Shown piece by piece: positions 1 to 11,494 of a DNA stretch of 64,000 bases; the first letter of the stretch is position 1, and every line of letters starts with the position of its first letter. The DNA lies in contig NC_067196.1 in the NCBI RefSeq assembly GCF_000699445.3, positions 87,584,364-87,648,363 on the forward strand. Reading direction: 5' to 3'. A program made the translations under genes and the position numbers. Below the pieces are notes generated by a model. That model was not told the DNA's origin. It did not search any database and worked only from the letters and a program-made list of their open reading frames with translations. The stretch is from Schistosoma haematobium (Eukaryota > Platyhelminthes > Trematoda > Strigeidida > Schistosomatidae).

Positions 1-187
1 TCAGACTAGAAGTTAGTGACTTCAAGGGCTCATGCCACATTTCGGTTTGGCTGTCCCTAACTTTTTTCCAACCGTCTCTAACATCAATTAGCATTGCGCG
101 TCGTGTTAATCGGTGTTCAAGCATACGTAACACGTGGCCCAACCAACTCAGTTGATGAAGATTTACAACCTCATCAACTGATTTATC
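1..187 (-). mobile_element. LINE-B 3' fragment (runs off window start)
   Basis: This stretch reads like 40115-40290 and, in reverse complement, like 7425-7600, all from the C-terminal RT region of LINE-B. The minus strand encodes the conserved tail around a 'GHVLRM'-type motif. It is broken off at about 187 inside the element. The 3' end lies beyond the window. Confidence 0.85.
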
Positions 188-748
188 ATCACTCCATATA
201 TATATAATCAAATTCTGGTTCATAGTATTCAATATCATAATCAAAGATATTACAACTGAATGATACTAACTATTGAATGATTTCACATGATAACTTTCAA
301 CCATTTGAAATAAAACAAAGTGTAGTAGTATTATGTCGATAGACTTCAATTCCTCATTCTGTTACACCTTGATCCATTGAATTTCAATAACATGAAAAAC
401 TTGATATAGTAATATTAATGATATGAACAGCTTAACATTCATATTATTGGCAAGACTATAATTTATGGACGAATCAATCACGTATAAGATAACAAGTTTC
501 ACTCCTCCTTTTGGCTAAATAGAGTCTTGACATTATAACTGATGCCAGTTCGTGATGAAAATCCTAAATCTAATTCTTAGCCTTAATCATCAACTGTAAA
601 TCATAATTCGAATTCCTCACACTAATTTATAACCCTCACTTAATCCTGGTTATTCAGTGGACACACACTGAGGATCAATCCTAGCGTCACTCAAATGTTG
701 TCCATAAATTATAGTCTCATCCAAATAACTTATAATTTCTAGATCTTC
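188..748. other. AT-rich stretch without a recognised gene
   Basis: No coding signal is seen. It contains an inverted pair of the 17-mer GACTATAATTTATGGAC at 454-470 and 700-716, which might mark the ends of a small transposon-like unit. Confidence 0.5.
454..716. repeat. Inverted pair of a recurring 17-mer
   Basis: GACTATAATTTATGGAC at 454-470 is repeated in reverse complement at 700-716. The same word occurs with one mismatch at 25204-25220 and exactly at 63751-63767, just before a LINE RT fragment. It may be a terminal inverted repeat or a LINE/retroposon boundary sequence; the sequence alone does not decide. Confidence 0.45.
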
Positions 749-757
749 GATTTCATC

Positions 758-921
758 TTCAATTGATTGATCACTGGGTGGTGATCAATGTTATCCGTGT
801 CTAGTCCTTATTTAGTGCAGATCGAATGCTATCAATCATGTTGCAATGTGGTCACCAGTCTAGGTGACTCGACACTGCGGGCACTATATAATGAGATTAG
901 ATTAGATTAGATCTAATCTCA
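758..921 (+). mobile_element. SINE-hhC, internally deleted copy with 9-bp TSD
   Basis: It shares its first 128 bases with the full-length hhC copy at 61158-61461 and ends in the same CTAATCTC as the copy at 59995-60134. The tRNA-like body and hammerhead are missing, replaced by a short TTAGA-repeat segment. GATTTCATC occurs immediately left (749-757) and right (922-930), which is a target-site duplication. Confidence 0.75.
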
Positions 922-1340
922 GATTTCATCCTTATTACATGGATTGTAGCCTATTCACTACTGTTATGACTGTTTTTTTTTTAGTTGCTCCTAGATTAAG
1001 ATCATTTCATTAATGTAAAAGAATTCAGTTTTAATATATAAAAAAGAAAAAAAGAAGAAAAAAGCAAATTTAATAACTAAATTCAGTAATTTCTATTTTT
1101 CATGTCAATCAATTAATGTCATTGAAAAAAAAAAGATAAAAATGTGTTTCTGTATGATTGTATAATGTTGTTATACAAGAATGAATGTAAGGCTTCAGGA
1201 ATACACTGCATATACACACATACACACATACATAAATACATACATACATACACTGTATATGTGTAGTGTGTACGAGTAATCTCAAATCGATTTATATGTA
1301 TATATGTATCAGTAAACTTTTAATTGCTTAACCATGATAC

Positions 1341-1370
1341 TCTTTCTCTCTCTTACTCACTCACTCACTC

Positions 1371-1407
<37 letters not shown>
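1341..1407. repeat. TC-rich microsatellite
   Basis: A (CTCA)n run merges into about 17 pure CT units. A (TACA)n-like stretch lies just upstream at 1205-1260. Simple repeats only. Confidence 0.95.
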
Positions 1408-1411
<4 letters not shown>

Positions 1412-1695
1412 CATATGATATTCAATAAAAGACTGGATTTCTAAAATATATTTTTAATTATTGATGAGTTTTTGCAATCGATCATAACATGAAATTATCA
1501 TTATTCATTGAATTTTATTATTGATAAAAAGAAAATGAGAGAAAATGCAAATAAATGATTTCTTTGAATGAAAAAAGAATAACAACAACAACAATAAGGA
1601 TTGTAGTGTATGCTACTCATGTCGACAGATATAAGTAGTATATAATTTCAATCGAAAATGGAATGTTTGACTGTAAAAGGTTTATTTATTTTCAG

Positions 1696-2117
1696 ATGGG
1701 TTTTTGTGGAGATTGTAGTAATTTCGATGGTTAAGATCATGAGTCAGTTGAAGCTAGGGGGCGAGGTCGTGGATGCACACTGCTGAGGAGTCCCACAATA
1801 GGACGAAACGGCCGTCCAGTGCTTCCAGGTTTTCCATGGTGGTCTAGCTTCAACTGACTCATGATCTTAACCATTGAAATTGCTACAATCTCCACAAAAA
1901 CCCATATGATATTAATCAACATATGCTCCACTAGTGACTGGCTTCACGAGGTATATCCTGGAGTTCTAGTGAGAAGTAGTGACCAGTGCAGTTCAACCAG
2001 GTCTGTTGTGAGATAGTAACTCACTGAAGACAATCGTGAATGTGTCGCTCAATTTCGTGGATTAGTTGAAGTTAGACATTAACACCGTTGAATGCCGGCT
2101 CAGTGGTCTAGTGGTTA
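1696..2117 (+). mobile_element. SINE-hhB, fold-back copy plus downstream spacer and truncated head
   Basis: The segment begins with a 62-bp left arm (1696-1757) that is the reverse complement, with two mismatches, of the element's own 3' end at 1844-1905. The 86-nt loop contains a hammerhead. The normal hhB linker follows (1906-2095), then the start of another hhB head at 2096-2117 (GCCGGCTCAGTGGTCTAGTG, including the A box). The head is cut by the RP1 copy that starts at 2119. Confidence 0.75.
1772..1824 (+). ncRNA. Hammerhead ribozyme (hhB), core intact
   Basis: The core is CTGAGGA at 1783-1789, stem II GTCC/GGAC, then GAAAC. Stem III is a minimal CGG/CCG helix ending in the cleavage triplet GTC at 1814-1816, followed by CAGTGC, which pairs with the 5' strand GCACACTG as stem I. 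All catalytic positions visible to me are conserved. The ribozyme would cleave after 1816. Activity is inferred. Confidence 0.8.
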
Positions 2118-2118
2118 A

Positions 2119-2598
2119 GTTTATTTATTTATTTATTTAAACACAAACATTGGTACAAGGAGGCACCAAATAGATATGCGCCACATAAATCATTCGATTT
2201 GTGTGAGGGATAGGATACTGCTCGGGTGCCAAAACCGAAGCAGGTGGCTTTCTTAGCGGGCCACACCCCGAGGCTCCGACCTGAGGGTCTGATCCACAGG
2301 GCAGTGGGGCATTGTGAGGAGATGCAGTCCCATGGTAGCCGGTGACCAACGATTGATTCATACGCCATTTGTTCCCTCAGAATACTGGAGCCCATGTGCA
2401 TCATTGATCTGAGATCCGGTTAAAGCGCTGGACATTCGCTTTTCGTCCTCTCATTTTCGTAAACAACAGTAGTGCCACGAGAAGGCAGTGAGTAGGACTT
2501 CCCTGGCAGAGGCTGTATACGCGTGGCCATGTGAGAGGGTTTCGAGAGGGATGGCGGGCTCACTCCACTCTCGGCCACCCCAATCTGGGCCAGTAAAA
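2119..2598 (-). mobile_element. Retroposon RP1, diverged copy
   Basis: On the minus strand this matches the 524-bp RP1 unit whose exact ends are set by the TSD at 36949-37472. The A/T tail of TTTA repeats is at its left edge (2119-2140). The 5' end has drifted near 2590. It sits in or next to a truncated hhB head. Confidence 0.75.
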
Positions 2599-2714
2599 GA
2601 TTGAGAACATAGGATACAAGAGAATGGGAACAGAGGATGTTTAGTATTGAAATGAAGGAAGAATAAAATTTGAGACAACTGATGGACATTTTGTAAACTA
2701 AAGATTGTATGTAT

Positions 2715-3180
2715 ACTTACTTACTTATGTACACTTGTTACTCCTCATCGAGGAGCATAGACCGCCCATCAGCATTCTACATCCAACTCTCTTCTGGGCA
2801 ATCCAGCTTATGTCCAATTGGAATTACTGATTCCTAGTACTTTCAAGTTATATCTCCTCATTTCCGTTGCTATTTGTCTAGTCCTGCTAGTCTCCCATAT
2901 TGTCCGTACATTCCATGTACCTGTGTTAATTGTTGCTCCATTTGCTAGAAGGGACATCGATCTCGTGACTTCCAAATAATTTCGGCTTTCATCATGAGAT
3001 ATCATAATTCCTCCTCGAACTCGGAGGGTAGAGTTTAAATGGTTTAAATTATTTTTGTGGTTAGCGTTTTTTAGCAAAGTTTTTTTTCTACTGGGTGGGG
3101 TTGCCGATCCCATAACCAACCCTCCTTATTTGTATGGGCTAGGGATCTGCAGTAACTCTAGAAGAGCTATATGCGGAGTT
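2715..3180 (-). mobile_element. LINE-A internal-deletion derivative with TSD
   Basis: On the minus strand this 466-bp unit has the LINE-A 5' terminus (starts at 3180), the 5'UTR and the endonuclease N-terminus (GTWNVRT motif region). It then jumps directly into the last 100 bp of LINE-A with its TAAGTAAG tail. The junction lies near 2815-2821 at a TGGAC word present in both parent regions. ATTG(T/C)ATGTAT flanks both sides (2704-2714 and 3181-3191). Confidence 0.8.
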
Positions 3181-3540
3181 ATTGCATGTATGGTATTCAT
3201 ATTTTGCCAAATAACTGTAATTTTGTGTTTAAGTACATTTAATTGTCTCTACTTGTGTTCTTGTTCACTACGAGACTAATTTATGTAAATTTATGTCTAT
3301 AATTTAACTATATAATACATAAACCCTTGTAAATTTCATTAGTTATACTAATCCACCTGTTAAATAAATACTTGCATTGATGACAAATTGTCTCAAACAC
3401 TATGTCAGTTGATAAAATCAAAACCTTGACAACTAATTTAAAGGATTTCTAAATAGTTGGAATTATTTTGTATAATTATTTAATAGTAGGTTGTTATGAA
3501 GAGACATTTAGTTGATAAGTTCAATGAAGACTATTAATAT

Positions 3541-3690
3541 TTTATGAGATGGTGGACAAGATTTGTAGCTCAGGTGGATAATTTTGATGAAATTTTGTTC
3601 TCAAAGCTGGATGGTTTATTTATGGAGCTTTCTTCGTTTTTCCGAAGGACATTATCAGCACGAACTTTAGGTAGAAGTTTGTGCTTTTGT
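3541..3690 (-). mobile_element. Penelope-like element, 3'-terminal fragment
   Basis: The minus strand matches the ends of the PLE fragments at 12433-12560 and 63130-63240, including the stretch encoding CADD..QKND. It is short and decayed and has no open reading frame. Confidence 0.6.
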
Positions 3691-3897
3691 TTTGTCTTAA
3701 TACTTGATTCTACACAATCAATGCTTGTATTTCTTCTCCTATCCTTTTAATAGATTCACAATTCTGTGTGTCATATTCTTTCCTTGTAGACTTATTCATA
3801 CAAACAGGTTATAAATATGATTATACAGCTTTAGTAAATAGTCAATGAATTGTCTTTCTTCTTCAGTAGCATAAGGTGTCCTTTTTTCATAAATCGT

Positions 3898-4130
3898 ATG
3901 AAATATCGGCTCAGTGGTCTATAGGTCAAGTGTTCGCGCGCGAGACCGATAGGTCCTGGGTTCGAATCCCGCGAGGCGGGATCGTGGATGCTCACTACTG
4001 AGGAGTCCCATACTAGGACGAAACGGCCACACAATGCTCCCAGGTTTTTCATGATGGTCTAGCTTTAATTGACCCATGAATTCAACCATGGAAATTACTA
4101 TAATATCCTCAAATATCCCTTCTGATACAA
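3898..4130 (+). mobile_element. SINE-hhB copy with mutated hammerhead
   Basis: A tRNA-like head is visible, with an A box near 3909-3922 and a perfect B box GGTTCGAATCCC at about 3958-3969. The hammerhead at 3990-4045 keeps CTGAGGA and GAAAC, but the cleavage triplet GTC of other copies reads CAC here, so self-cleavage is unlikely. The 3' end follows the hhB consensus up to about 4130. Confidence 0.8.
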
Positions 4131-5999
4131 ATCTGTTATTGTTCAGTTTGATAGTTTACAGAAATCATTTCGTTTTTAGAAATTATTTTTCATAGGTAGA
4201 GATTAGCTAAATGACAACTAAAAACATGAATGTAGTAGATGACAGTTTAATTCTATTTCATGTGTATACTGATAACTACATAGAATAAGGTTGAATCAAC
4301 AATCATTAAGTCCTATGTTAAGTTAAAATTGTTAGACCAATAGTTAAACACTACAATATCATTCAATTCACGATATATCTCGATGATTAAGCAATGATAT
4401 AAATGATAACTGTTATACACTTATCCGGTCAAATATTCATTTTAAATCATACACTAGATGTATAATTCGAAATATGATCAAATAATTTTAATGAACTATT
4501 GATTTTATCTAGACAACTGAGAGCACTAACAGAACAGTAACAAGAAATTTAAACCTAAACAAAACGATGGTTATCGGTTCCAAATATCCATACAGTCTAA
4601 GTGTATAGAAAGTTTATATTGTTGACAAAAGGGTTTTGTGTAGATGGTTTCTTAATTTCCAGATACTATTCGTTACAGACTGTTATAACTCGTGGCCTGT
4701 GTGCCCTGTTAATGCATAACGTGATGATACCACAAACTAGAGAGCAGTGAATTAACGACCGGACCAATGACGCATAAAACCCGTGGGAGCATTCTACAGT
4801 ACTTATCGGTCGTGCTTCCTGCCTAGCCCTGCCTGTTAAGTCCAGCACATCAATCTCAGCCTCTGCGATGTGAATCATTTATTTCAAACATACTGGGTTT
4901 ATATACCAACCAGACAGACCACATTGTACCATAAAGTAAGAAACAACATTCGTACAAGATTTAGCCAAACGTGGTCGTGAATGAGGGAGATAGCAATTGA
5001 TAGACAAGGCATAACTCAAGAATGGTAAATCGTATAATATTAATTCATAGGTCAAAATAAAGCTCATAATAAGAGGAACATGAATATGTATAGTTTAGTT
5101 ACATAACAATTATACGATAAAAATATACGTATAGTAATAGTCCAGAAATAAATCCCAACAGTTATTCAATCACCTCGATAACCATTATAATGTCAATCTC
5201 AATGTTGATTAAAATCAGAAGGCAATGAGAAGCGGCAACTACAGTTTATTAACAGATAGCGCAGATTACAAAGCTATGAACATATCGAATGTATTTGAAG
5301 CGGAGAGGCGAATAAGTATGTATGAACAACTACATAGGCAAATTTATAGTCAAATTGTATAAGGGTTCAACAAGGCAAAGCAAGAACTCATAATAAGATT
5401 TGAGTACATATATACATGGGAAGGAGAACGAAGCAATCAACATTTCAGCTAGAGTCTGTCATATGATCTAGTGATCATAACGGTACAAAGGAATATGCGA
5501 ACTGTTACTGTTGTAATAACACATTATCTGTTAAGTTCACATAAAGGGATTGACCAAAATTAACCCTGATCGAAATTGATTGTAGGATAGTTGCTATATG
5601 CTTCAGGTGAATGAAATTTATGCAATTATGACTACTTTTCTTTACTGCTTAATTTTTCATGGAGTTTATGATGCTCATATACATATTTGTATTTTTAATG
5701 TCAGTAAAATTGTAATATTGGACGATGATCCGAAATGATTTAACTAATCGTAACTTCTCACAAGGAATTTAGGAATTTATCTGGAGATCAGTTACTAGCG
5801 AGCATGTCATTATTGTTTGCTTGACTGATTTTGGTAACTGGATTACATTTTTTTAAAAATATATATAATGCTAATTAGGGTGTTATGCACAACAATAAAC
5901 ATTCTATTCATCTTTGTATTCAATCATACACCGTAATAACATTCAGATATAAATTTTCACTTTATAAGATAGAAAAGCACTTTAAGCGAATATGAATGG
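4131..5999. other. Unassigned intergenic DNA
   Basis: I see no exon, RNA gene or recognised element. The 4660-5470 part is less AT-rich than its surroundings and could be an old LTR or other repeat, but I find no partner copy inside the window. Confidence 0.4.
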
Positions 6000-6290
6000 T
6001 GACTAGAAGCACGTTTCATCCTGTGTTGGAACTTGTCAGCGGAATGTACCTGCAGCCCAGAGTTCATATTCACCCTGGGACTCGAACCTAATAAGGCTCG
6101 CCTCAAACGCTATCGCGTCCTGTAATAAACATCCAGCTGACGAGTCTCGAATAGGACGAAACGTGAATCTTGGATTCCATTGCTATCCGCTATCTATCTT
6201 TGCTTATAATACTTATGACTTATGATAATATCAAGACAATCTGCATAAGATGCACATATTCCAATTGCAGTCCTAAATATATCTATGAGA
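6000..6290 (+). mobile_element. SINE-hhA (Smα type), two hammerhead modules in inverted order
   Basis: A decayed hammerhead lies on the minus strand at 6008-6056 (CTGACAA in place of CTGACGA). A better one lies on the plus strand at 6128-6190, and B-box-like GGGACTCGAAC lies between them. The 3' part (TTTGCTTATAA) matches the hhA copies at 57597 and 58030. Confidence 0.65.
6128..6190 (+). ncRNA. Hammerhead ribozyme (hhA), probably weak
   Basis: Stem I ATCCAG pairs with the 3' strand TTGGAT. The core CTGACGA (6137-6143) and GAAAC are present, and stem II is a four-to-five base helix with AATA-like loop. The triplet before the cut reads ATC instead of GTC, and stem III is weakened (ACGTGAAT). 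Cleavage may be slow or lost. Confidence 0.6.
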
Positions 6291-6804
6291 AGATTCAAAC
6301 AAACAATACAAAATGAAATGCAAAGTATTTGTTTATATTTTCTTAAGAGAAATTACTATGACAATAGGAAAAGGAAATATATCCTTAGGAGAATGACTTA
6401 AATGGCACACCCTATAATAATTTATATATTCTATAATTTAAAAAGTAGTTGAATATACTAAACAATGTACCATCGGAAACGTTTTTAATTTCTTAAGTAA
6501 CTGTTCGTTAATAAAATGAATTTTCGGTTTATTTTTTGAATCAGTTTTAAATATTATAATGAATAGTTTCAGCTTAATGAAATTGAATATAGAACGAGTC
6601 CGGTTGAGTTTTCTATTGTACATATAAACAATGGTAGATAGTTTATGATTTAGAGATCAAATTCATGATCAAACTAATTAGTTAATTTTTTTTATTACAA
6701 GTCATTGAACATACTATGGAATTGATAGAATTAGAATAATTACGATTACGCGCATATAATGGGGGTTTTAAAGAATGTAAACGATTGTGTCAAATCTTAT
6801 TGTC

Positions 6805-6955
6805 CTTGGTTCGAATCTTGCAGGGGGGATCGTAAATGCCCACTGCTGAGGAGTCCCATACTAGGATGGAACGGCCGTCCAGTGTTTCCAGGCTTTCCAT
6901 GGTAGTTTAGCTTCAATTGACTTATGATTTCAACTACTGAAATCTTATTGCGTTT
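6805..6955 (+). mobile_element. SINE-hhB, 5'-truncated, hammerhead inactivated
   Basis: It contains the B box GGTTCGAATC near 6810-6819, then the hammerhead. The core GAAAC reads GGAAC, so a universally conserved A is lost. The 3' end matches hhB (TTCAATTGACTTATGATTTC). Confidence 0.75.
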
Positions 6956-6984
6956 GTCACTTTATGTATAAGTGCTGAAACGCT

Positions 6985-7295
6985 TATACATGGAGGAGGA
7001 ATCGTGATCTTCAAGTAGGGGTGTTTGAATACATACCTAAATGGTTGCAAAAACAAATGAACTCCATTGATCTGATAAAATCACAGAGTAGACAAATATC
7101 TTCCTTCACTGAGAAATATTTGGTTGAGATGGGTCGTAGTGTTGATATGAAGTCAACCTTCTTTGTGTTATATAAAATTGTTAAAAGTTGAATACAAACG
7201 CTTATTGAAGCCTTAACCTCACGAAAACTGAAATACCCTTTATATATTCAAAAGCAGTTTGTTCTAGCATTCAATCCAGAATGGTAATACGAACT
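6985..7295 (+). pseudogene. Penelope-like element, GIY-YIG domain C-terminal remnant
   Basis: The plus strand encodes a PLE C-terminal segment (EYIPKWLQKQM..., then a serine-rich linker and an EMGRSVD stretch) resembling the copy at 36720-36945. A stop interrupts it near 7189. No RT domain is attached. The right half resembles 37487-37620, so this copy shows the uninterrupted state of that locus's sequence. Confidence 0.6.
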
Positions 7296-7424
7296 TTTTA
7301 TCTAGATTGGCTTTCACATTGTGTAGTATATTGTTATCTTTATTTCCTTTTATATTCCAATTTGTCTAGTTAACATTCGATTTTTTTCATATAAGACGTC
7401 TTAACAAGCATATGGATATGAAGG

Positions 7425-7920
7425 TTGTAAATCTTCATCAACTGAGATGGCTGGGTCACGTGTTACGTATGCTTGAACACCGATTACCACGACCCGCAAT
7501 GCTATTTGATGTTAGAGACGGTTGAAAGAAAGTTAGGGACGGCCAAACTGAAATGTGGCATCAATCCTTGAAGTCACTAACTTCTAGTCTGAACCATATT
7601 GGTAGATGCAGACTACCGTAACCAGTGTTTAGTGACTTCGGGTGACATGTCTCAGAATCGATCACAATGGCGTCGATGTATATACTCTTTGTCTTCCCTC
7701 AAACCGTGGGATTAAAATGGCTTTATATCTTACTTCCTACGAACTAATTCTTTCTTCATGTACTATATCCTTATGCACAATCTTTCTTATATATATTACT
7801 ACCGTTGAAGTGACTACTTCTATGAATTTGGTGTTCACCTTGTTTTGTTAATGAGGTGTTGCAACTTGGAGCGATGCATATATGTGCTTGGTTCTACGTT
7901 GCAGCTGACTGATTGATTGA
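7425..7920 (+). mobile_element. LINE-B, 5'-truncated 3' end
   Basis: It begins in the RT C-terminus (LRWLGHVLRM-type reading, LEHRLPRPAM) and runs through the 3'UTR to a GCTGACTGATTGATTGACTG tail, a degraded ACTG tandem tail. It lines up with 39767-40290 in reverse complement. A frameshift lies in the GW.K..GGQ.K.W region. Confidence 0.8.
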
Positions 7921-8490
7921 CTGAAATGTATTTCACGAATATATTGAAAATATATCTGATAACCTTCATCTGCTTATTGCATTATCTAAATTTATCAGAG
8001 GAATTAATTGTTTAAGCTAACTATAATGAGAAGTTATTTTAATATAAAATTACAGAACTTACTTATTGTTGGCTCATAATACAATCTAAATGGGTATAGA
8101 ACAGTGTATTCATAATTAGGATCCAAGTTTTGTTACATTTTACTCCTACATTATGGTTTCTTTCTTATACATTTTCTTGTTAGAATTATGAAAGGATTTT
8201 CCCATGTAAACTTTCTAGTTTTCACTAAGTTTACACTTCTTTCCAATGTTTACGGGTTGTAAATAATCAGCAGGAAACTCCACATGAACTAGGATTCGTG
8301 TTGTTTGATACTCGCCACACATAACCATAGTTCTGTTAATTTACTATGCAAGTTATATACCTGTTAAGTTCGAGATAATTTATTCTGTTCGATGATTAAG
8401 CTTATCTACATCGTGTATTTTTATAGGATGGTCTTAAGTTCGTTTGAAAATTCATAGTGCATTTATACCTTTTGCATTTCTTTCATTTAG

Positions 8491-9211
8491 GGTTATTGAT
8501 GAAGCACCTCCAGCCTATGAAGATTTTGATAAATATCCTAGATTAAGTAAATATCAGACCTCGTTTAAAAACTTAACTCCTGTTAAACCATGTACACAAC
8601 AACCTCGACAATCTTCACAGCTTGATTCTGATCAGTTTGTGAACTCATCAACAGTCTCATGGATAGAACCATTTCCGAAACCACAAGGTGATCCACCACC
8701 TGCCTTTTTCAACTGGCTTCGTAGTCGATTTGGTTCTTTACGTCAAAGCATTATGAGTCGTTTATCAAATCAAAGTAACCAATTACAAGGCTCTTCGGTC
8801 TTCAGCATACATACTGATTCTAATTCTCCAGTTTTATCAACTATCAATATTCCTAGACCATTCATTCATCCGGAACCATCAAACTCAGTGCCCCCTGCAC
8901 AATCATCTGAGGCAGTAGAACCAAAGCCTTTGGAATTAAATGATTCTAAAATGACACGTTCGTCATCATCATCATCATCATTACAATCCAGTGCATCATC
9001 AGTAGTTTGTGCAACTGATGAACAGACTATGATAGGAGTATCTACCATATCATTAAATTGTAACAGTAATCAAATACCAGATTCTAGTTGTACAAATGTA
9101 CCTCAGAAAACTTTGATAGTACGTGATTTTGACATAGAAGAAACGGAATCACAAAATGATAGTTACGATGTTGATACTAACGAAATCAATCAGTCTACGA
9201 CCCATTCATGA
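8491..9211 (+). CDS. 3'-terminal coding exon of an unrecognised PPAY-motif protein
   Basis: The exon follows a good acceptor (TTTCATTTAG, ending 8490) and runs 721 nt to TGA at 9209-9211, entering with one base that completes a split codon. The encoded segment starts VIDEAPPAYEDFDKYPRL. PPAY is a canonical WW-domain (NEDD4-type) ligand. The segment continues through a DPPPAFFNWLRSRF stretch and a long Ser/Pro/Asn/Gln-rich, probably disordered tail with a poly-Ser tract. There is no membrane segment and no catalytic motif. An arrestin-domain or other PY adaptor C-terminus is possible but unproven. Upstream exons were not found in 1-8440, and AATAAA words occur at the stop codon and near 9350. 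Confidence 0.55.
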
Positions 9212-10691
9212 ATAAACTTTTATTGATCACAAAGTGTAAGTATCACTCAGTTGGCTTTTTGGAAAATTTTGAAAATTTACATTTTTTTGTTCTAAGAATG
9301 GCATTCAATATTTTGTGATCTGTGATAATCAGAAGTATTTGAATTATAGAATAAACTAAGAATCCCAGAAATAACATAGTCGGATCAAAAAGTACTAGAT
9401 AACCACAAACGAATGTACTTTATTTAGAATTCGAAATCAAGCATTCAACAAGTACAAAAGTATCATTAGTTCATTCAAACACCACAGATCTCAGTTTTTG
9501 ATTGTCTTCTCATTTTTATTACTCTCTGACCTTAAGCTTTCATCAGTGAGTTTAGAATCTTTAACTTTTAGAATTTTCCTGTGAATGACTTTCATCTTTG
9601 ATTCTGGTAACTGCTTTAAAGAGATAAGAAATAACTACTGTATTGCAGTCGTCACATACTTTGGTTTACTCATTTACTTTACAATTAATAGAGAAACTTA
9701 AATCCAAATTAAATAAATACATTCTTCAAATCTGACATAATTTTTATGATTTGCTTTTGCACTTGCCAAATTTAAATAACTCTTCAGCTTTACAACAAGT
9801 TACGATAAGTAATACCTTTAACATGGTTGGATTCTTGTGAAATGAACACCTAGACCTTTTGAACTGAATCCATTTGAGTAAGCTTACTAGTTTCTAAAGA
9901 AATACGAAGTGAATTTAATTAAATAATCATACTTGGATAATATGTACATGAATAATAATTTATTGGTCACTTTATTTTGAAAAGTTATTAAACTATAAAA
10001 AGGTAAGATCACAATGTAATTAATCTTGGTTGATGCATTTTTACGATTTCTAACGTATACATTATATATATATAGTGGACTAATATCAGTTGAGGTATTG
10101 TAGTGACCGAATACTCAGGTGGGAAAAACCAGTATATTGTTTAATTCATAATTACAGAGGTTTTTTTGATAAAATATAAAGACCATATATTAAATACTAT
10201 ATTTGTAAATATTCCATCAGTTATACTTTAAATCCTTTATGATTCTTCCATTTCTTGGTTCTTTCGTGCTTTCCTTTCCGTTTTCTTCAATGCAATCTCC
10301 TCAACTTTCATTTGACAGGTATTCAACTTTTAACTGGTGTTACATATTACTTATGTCAACAGACATAAGTAGCATACATCACAGTACTATTGAAAACTGG
10401 TAAATGTTAGACAGCCACTTCATCTTTTTATATAAATTTTTCAATAGTTCAGATTCATGAGTCATATTGTCAGGGGGTCAAAACTACTATGTTCAATCCT
10501 AGAGACTAACGCATTTTCTTTTGACCCCTGAGTTGGAATACAATAGTCCTCACTTCCAACGTCGCACAGTTCATGATAAAAATATGGGTTCACAGAAAGA
10601 TTACTTAGTCTAGTGATGGGTTCTCATCCAAAAAAAAACACATGATGGTATTAAATAACTGTACACCACTTATTGGTCTTTAATGGTACAT
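9212..10691. other. 3' flank of the PY-motif exon, otherwise unassigned
   Basis: It probably starts with a 3'UTR (AATAAA at about 9213 and 9350). The rest is AT-rich with no recognised exon or repeat. Confidence 0.4.
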
Positions 10692-10705
10692 TAATCGATG
10701 TCAAT

Positions 10706-11122
10706 AACTTTTAGAACTAATACATCCATCATCAAGAAGGTACAAGTATTTATAAATAACTGTCTACGCAAGATACTCATCATCCATTGACCGGTTAGCA
10801 TCAACAACAGCCTTTTGTGGGAGAGAGCAAACCAGTTTCCATTTGAAGAGGAAATTAGGAAAAGACAATAGGAATGGATAGAATATACGTTACGCAAATC
10901 ACCAAACTGCATCACGAGGCAAGCCCTAACTTGGAATCTTGAAGGGAGGCGGAGGAGAGGAAGGCCAAAGAACACATTGCGTCGGATAATAGAAGCAGAT
11001 ATGAAAGGGATGAATAACAACTGGAAAGAGCTGGAAAAGATTACCCAGGACAGGGTTGGATGGAGAATGCTGGTGAGCGGCCTATTCTACTCCACGAGGA
11101 GTAATAGGCGTAAGTAACTAAG
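10706..11122 (+). mobile_element. LINE-A, 5'-truncated copy with 14-bp TSD
   Basis: It encodes the RT C-terminus region (RQALTWN and [10 protein letters not shown] motifs) and ends in the LINE-A terminus GGCGTAAGTAACTAAG. TAATCGAT(G/A)TCAAT flanks it at 10692-10705 and 11123-11136, a 14-bp TSD with one mismatch. The open frame is broken. Confidence 0.85.
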
Positions 11123-11136
11123 TAATCGATATCAAT

Positions 11137-11449
11137 CCACAAATAGTACCACCTACAACTGTATCTCAACTTCATCTTTTTTCATTAATTCTAAACTTCA
11201 AATCTATAAATATCGTAAATCGAATGTATTATATAACCCTATTTATTTCTACAAACTTGTTTTCTTTTTTCTTCAATAGATTATCAACTATGAATAAATT
11301 GTATGAATTATTACATAATCCAGCATAATTATACATTGCGATATTTGCTAACGAGTATTTCACTGCTCACAGTGTAATCGTCATGTAAATAATTATATCA
11401 AGTTAATATATCTATTTCCCAATACGTTTACATTCAATAATCGTTTACA

Positions 11450-11494
<45 letters not shown>

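Noticed and set aside
4666..5067. Two adjacent minus-strand open frames (70 and 62 codons)
   Set aside because: No motifs and no splice consensus linking them; possibly old repeat sequence.
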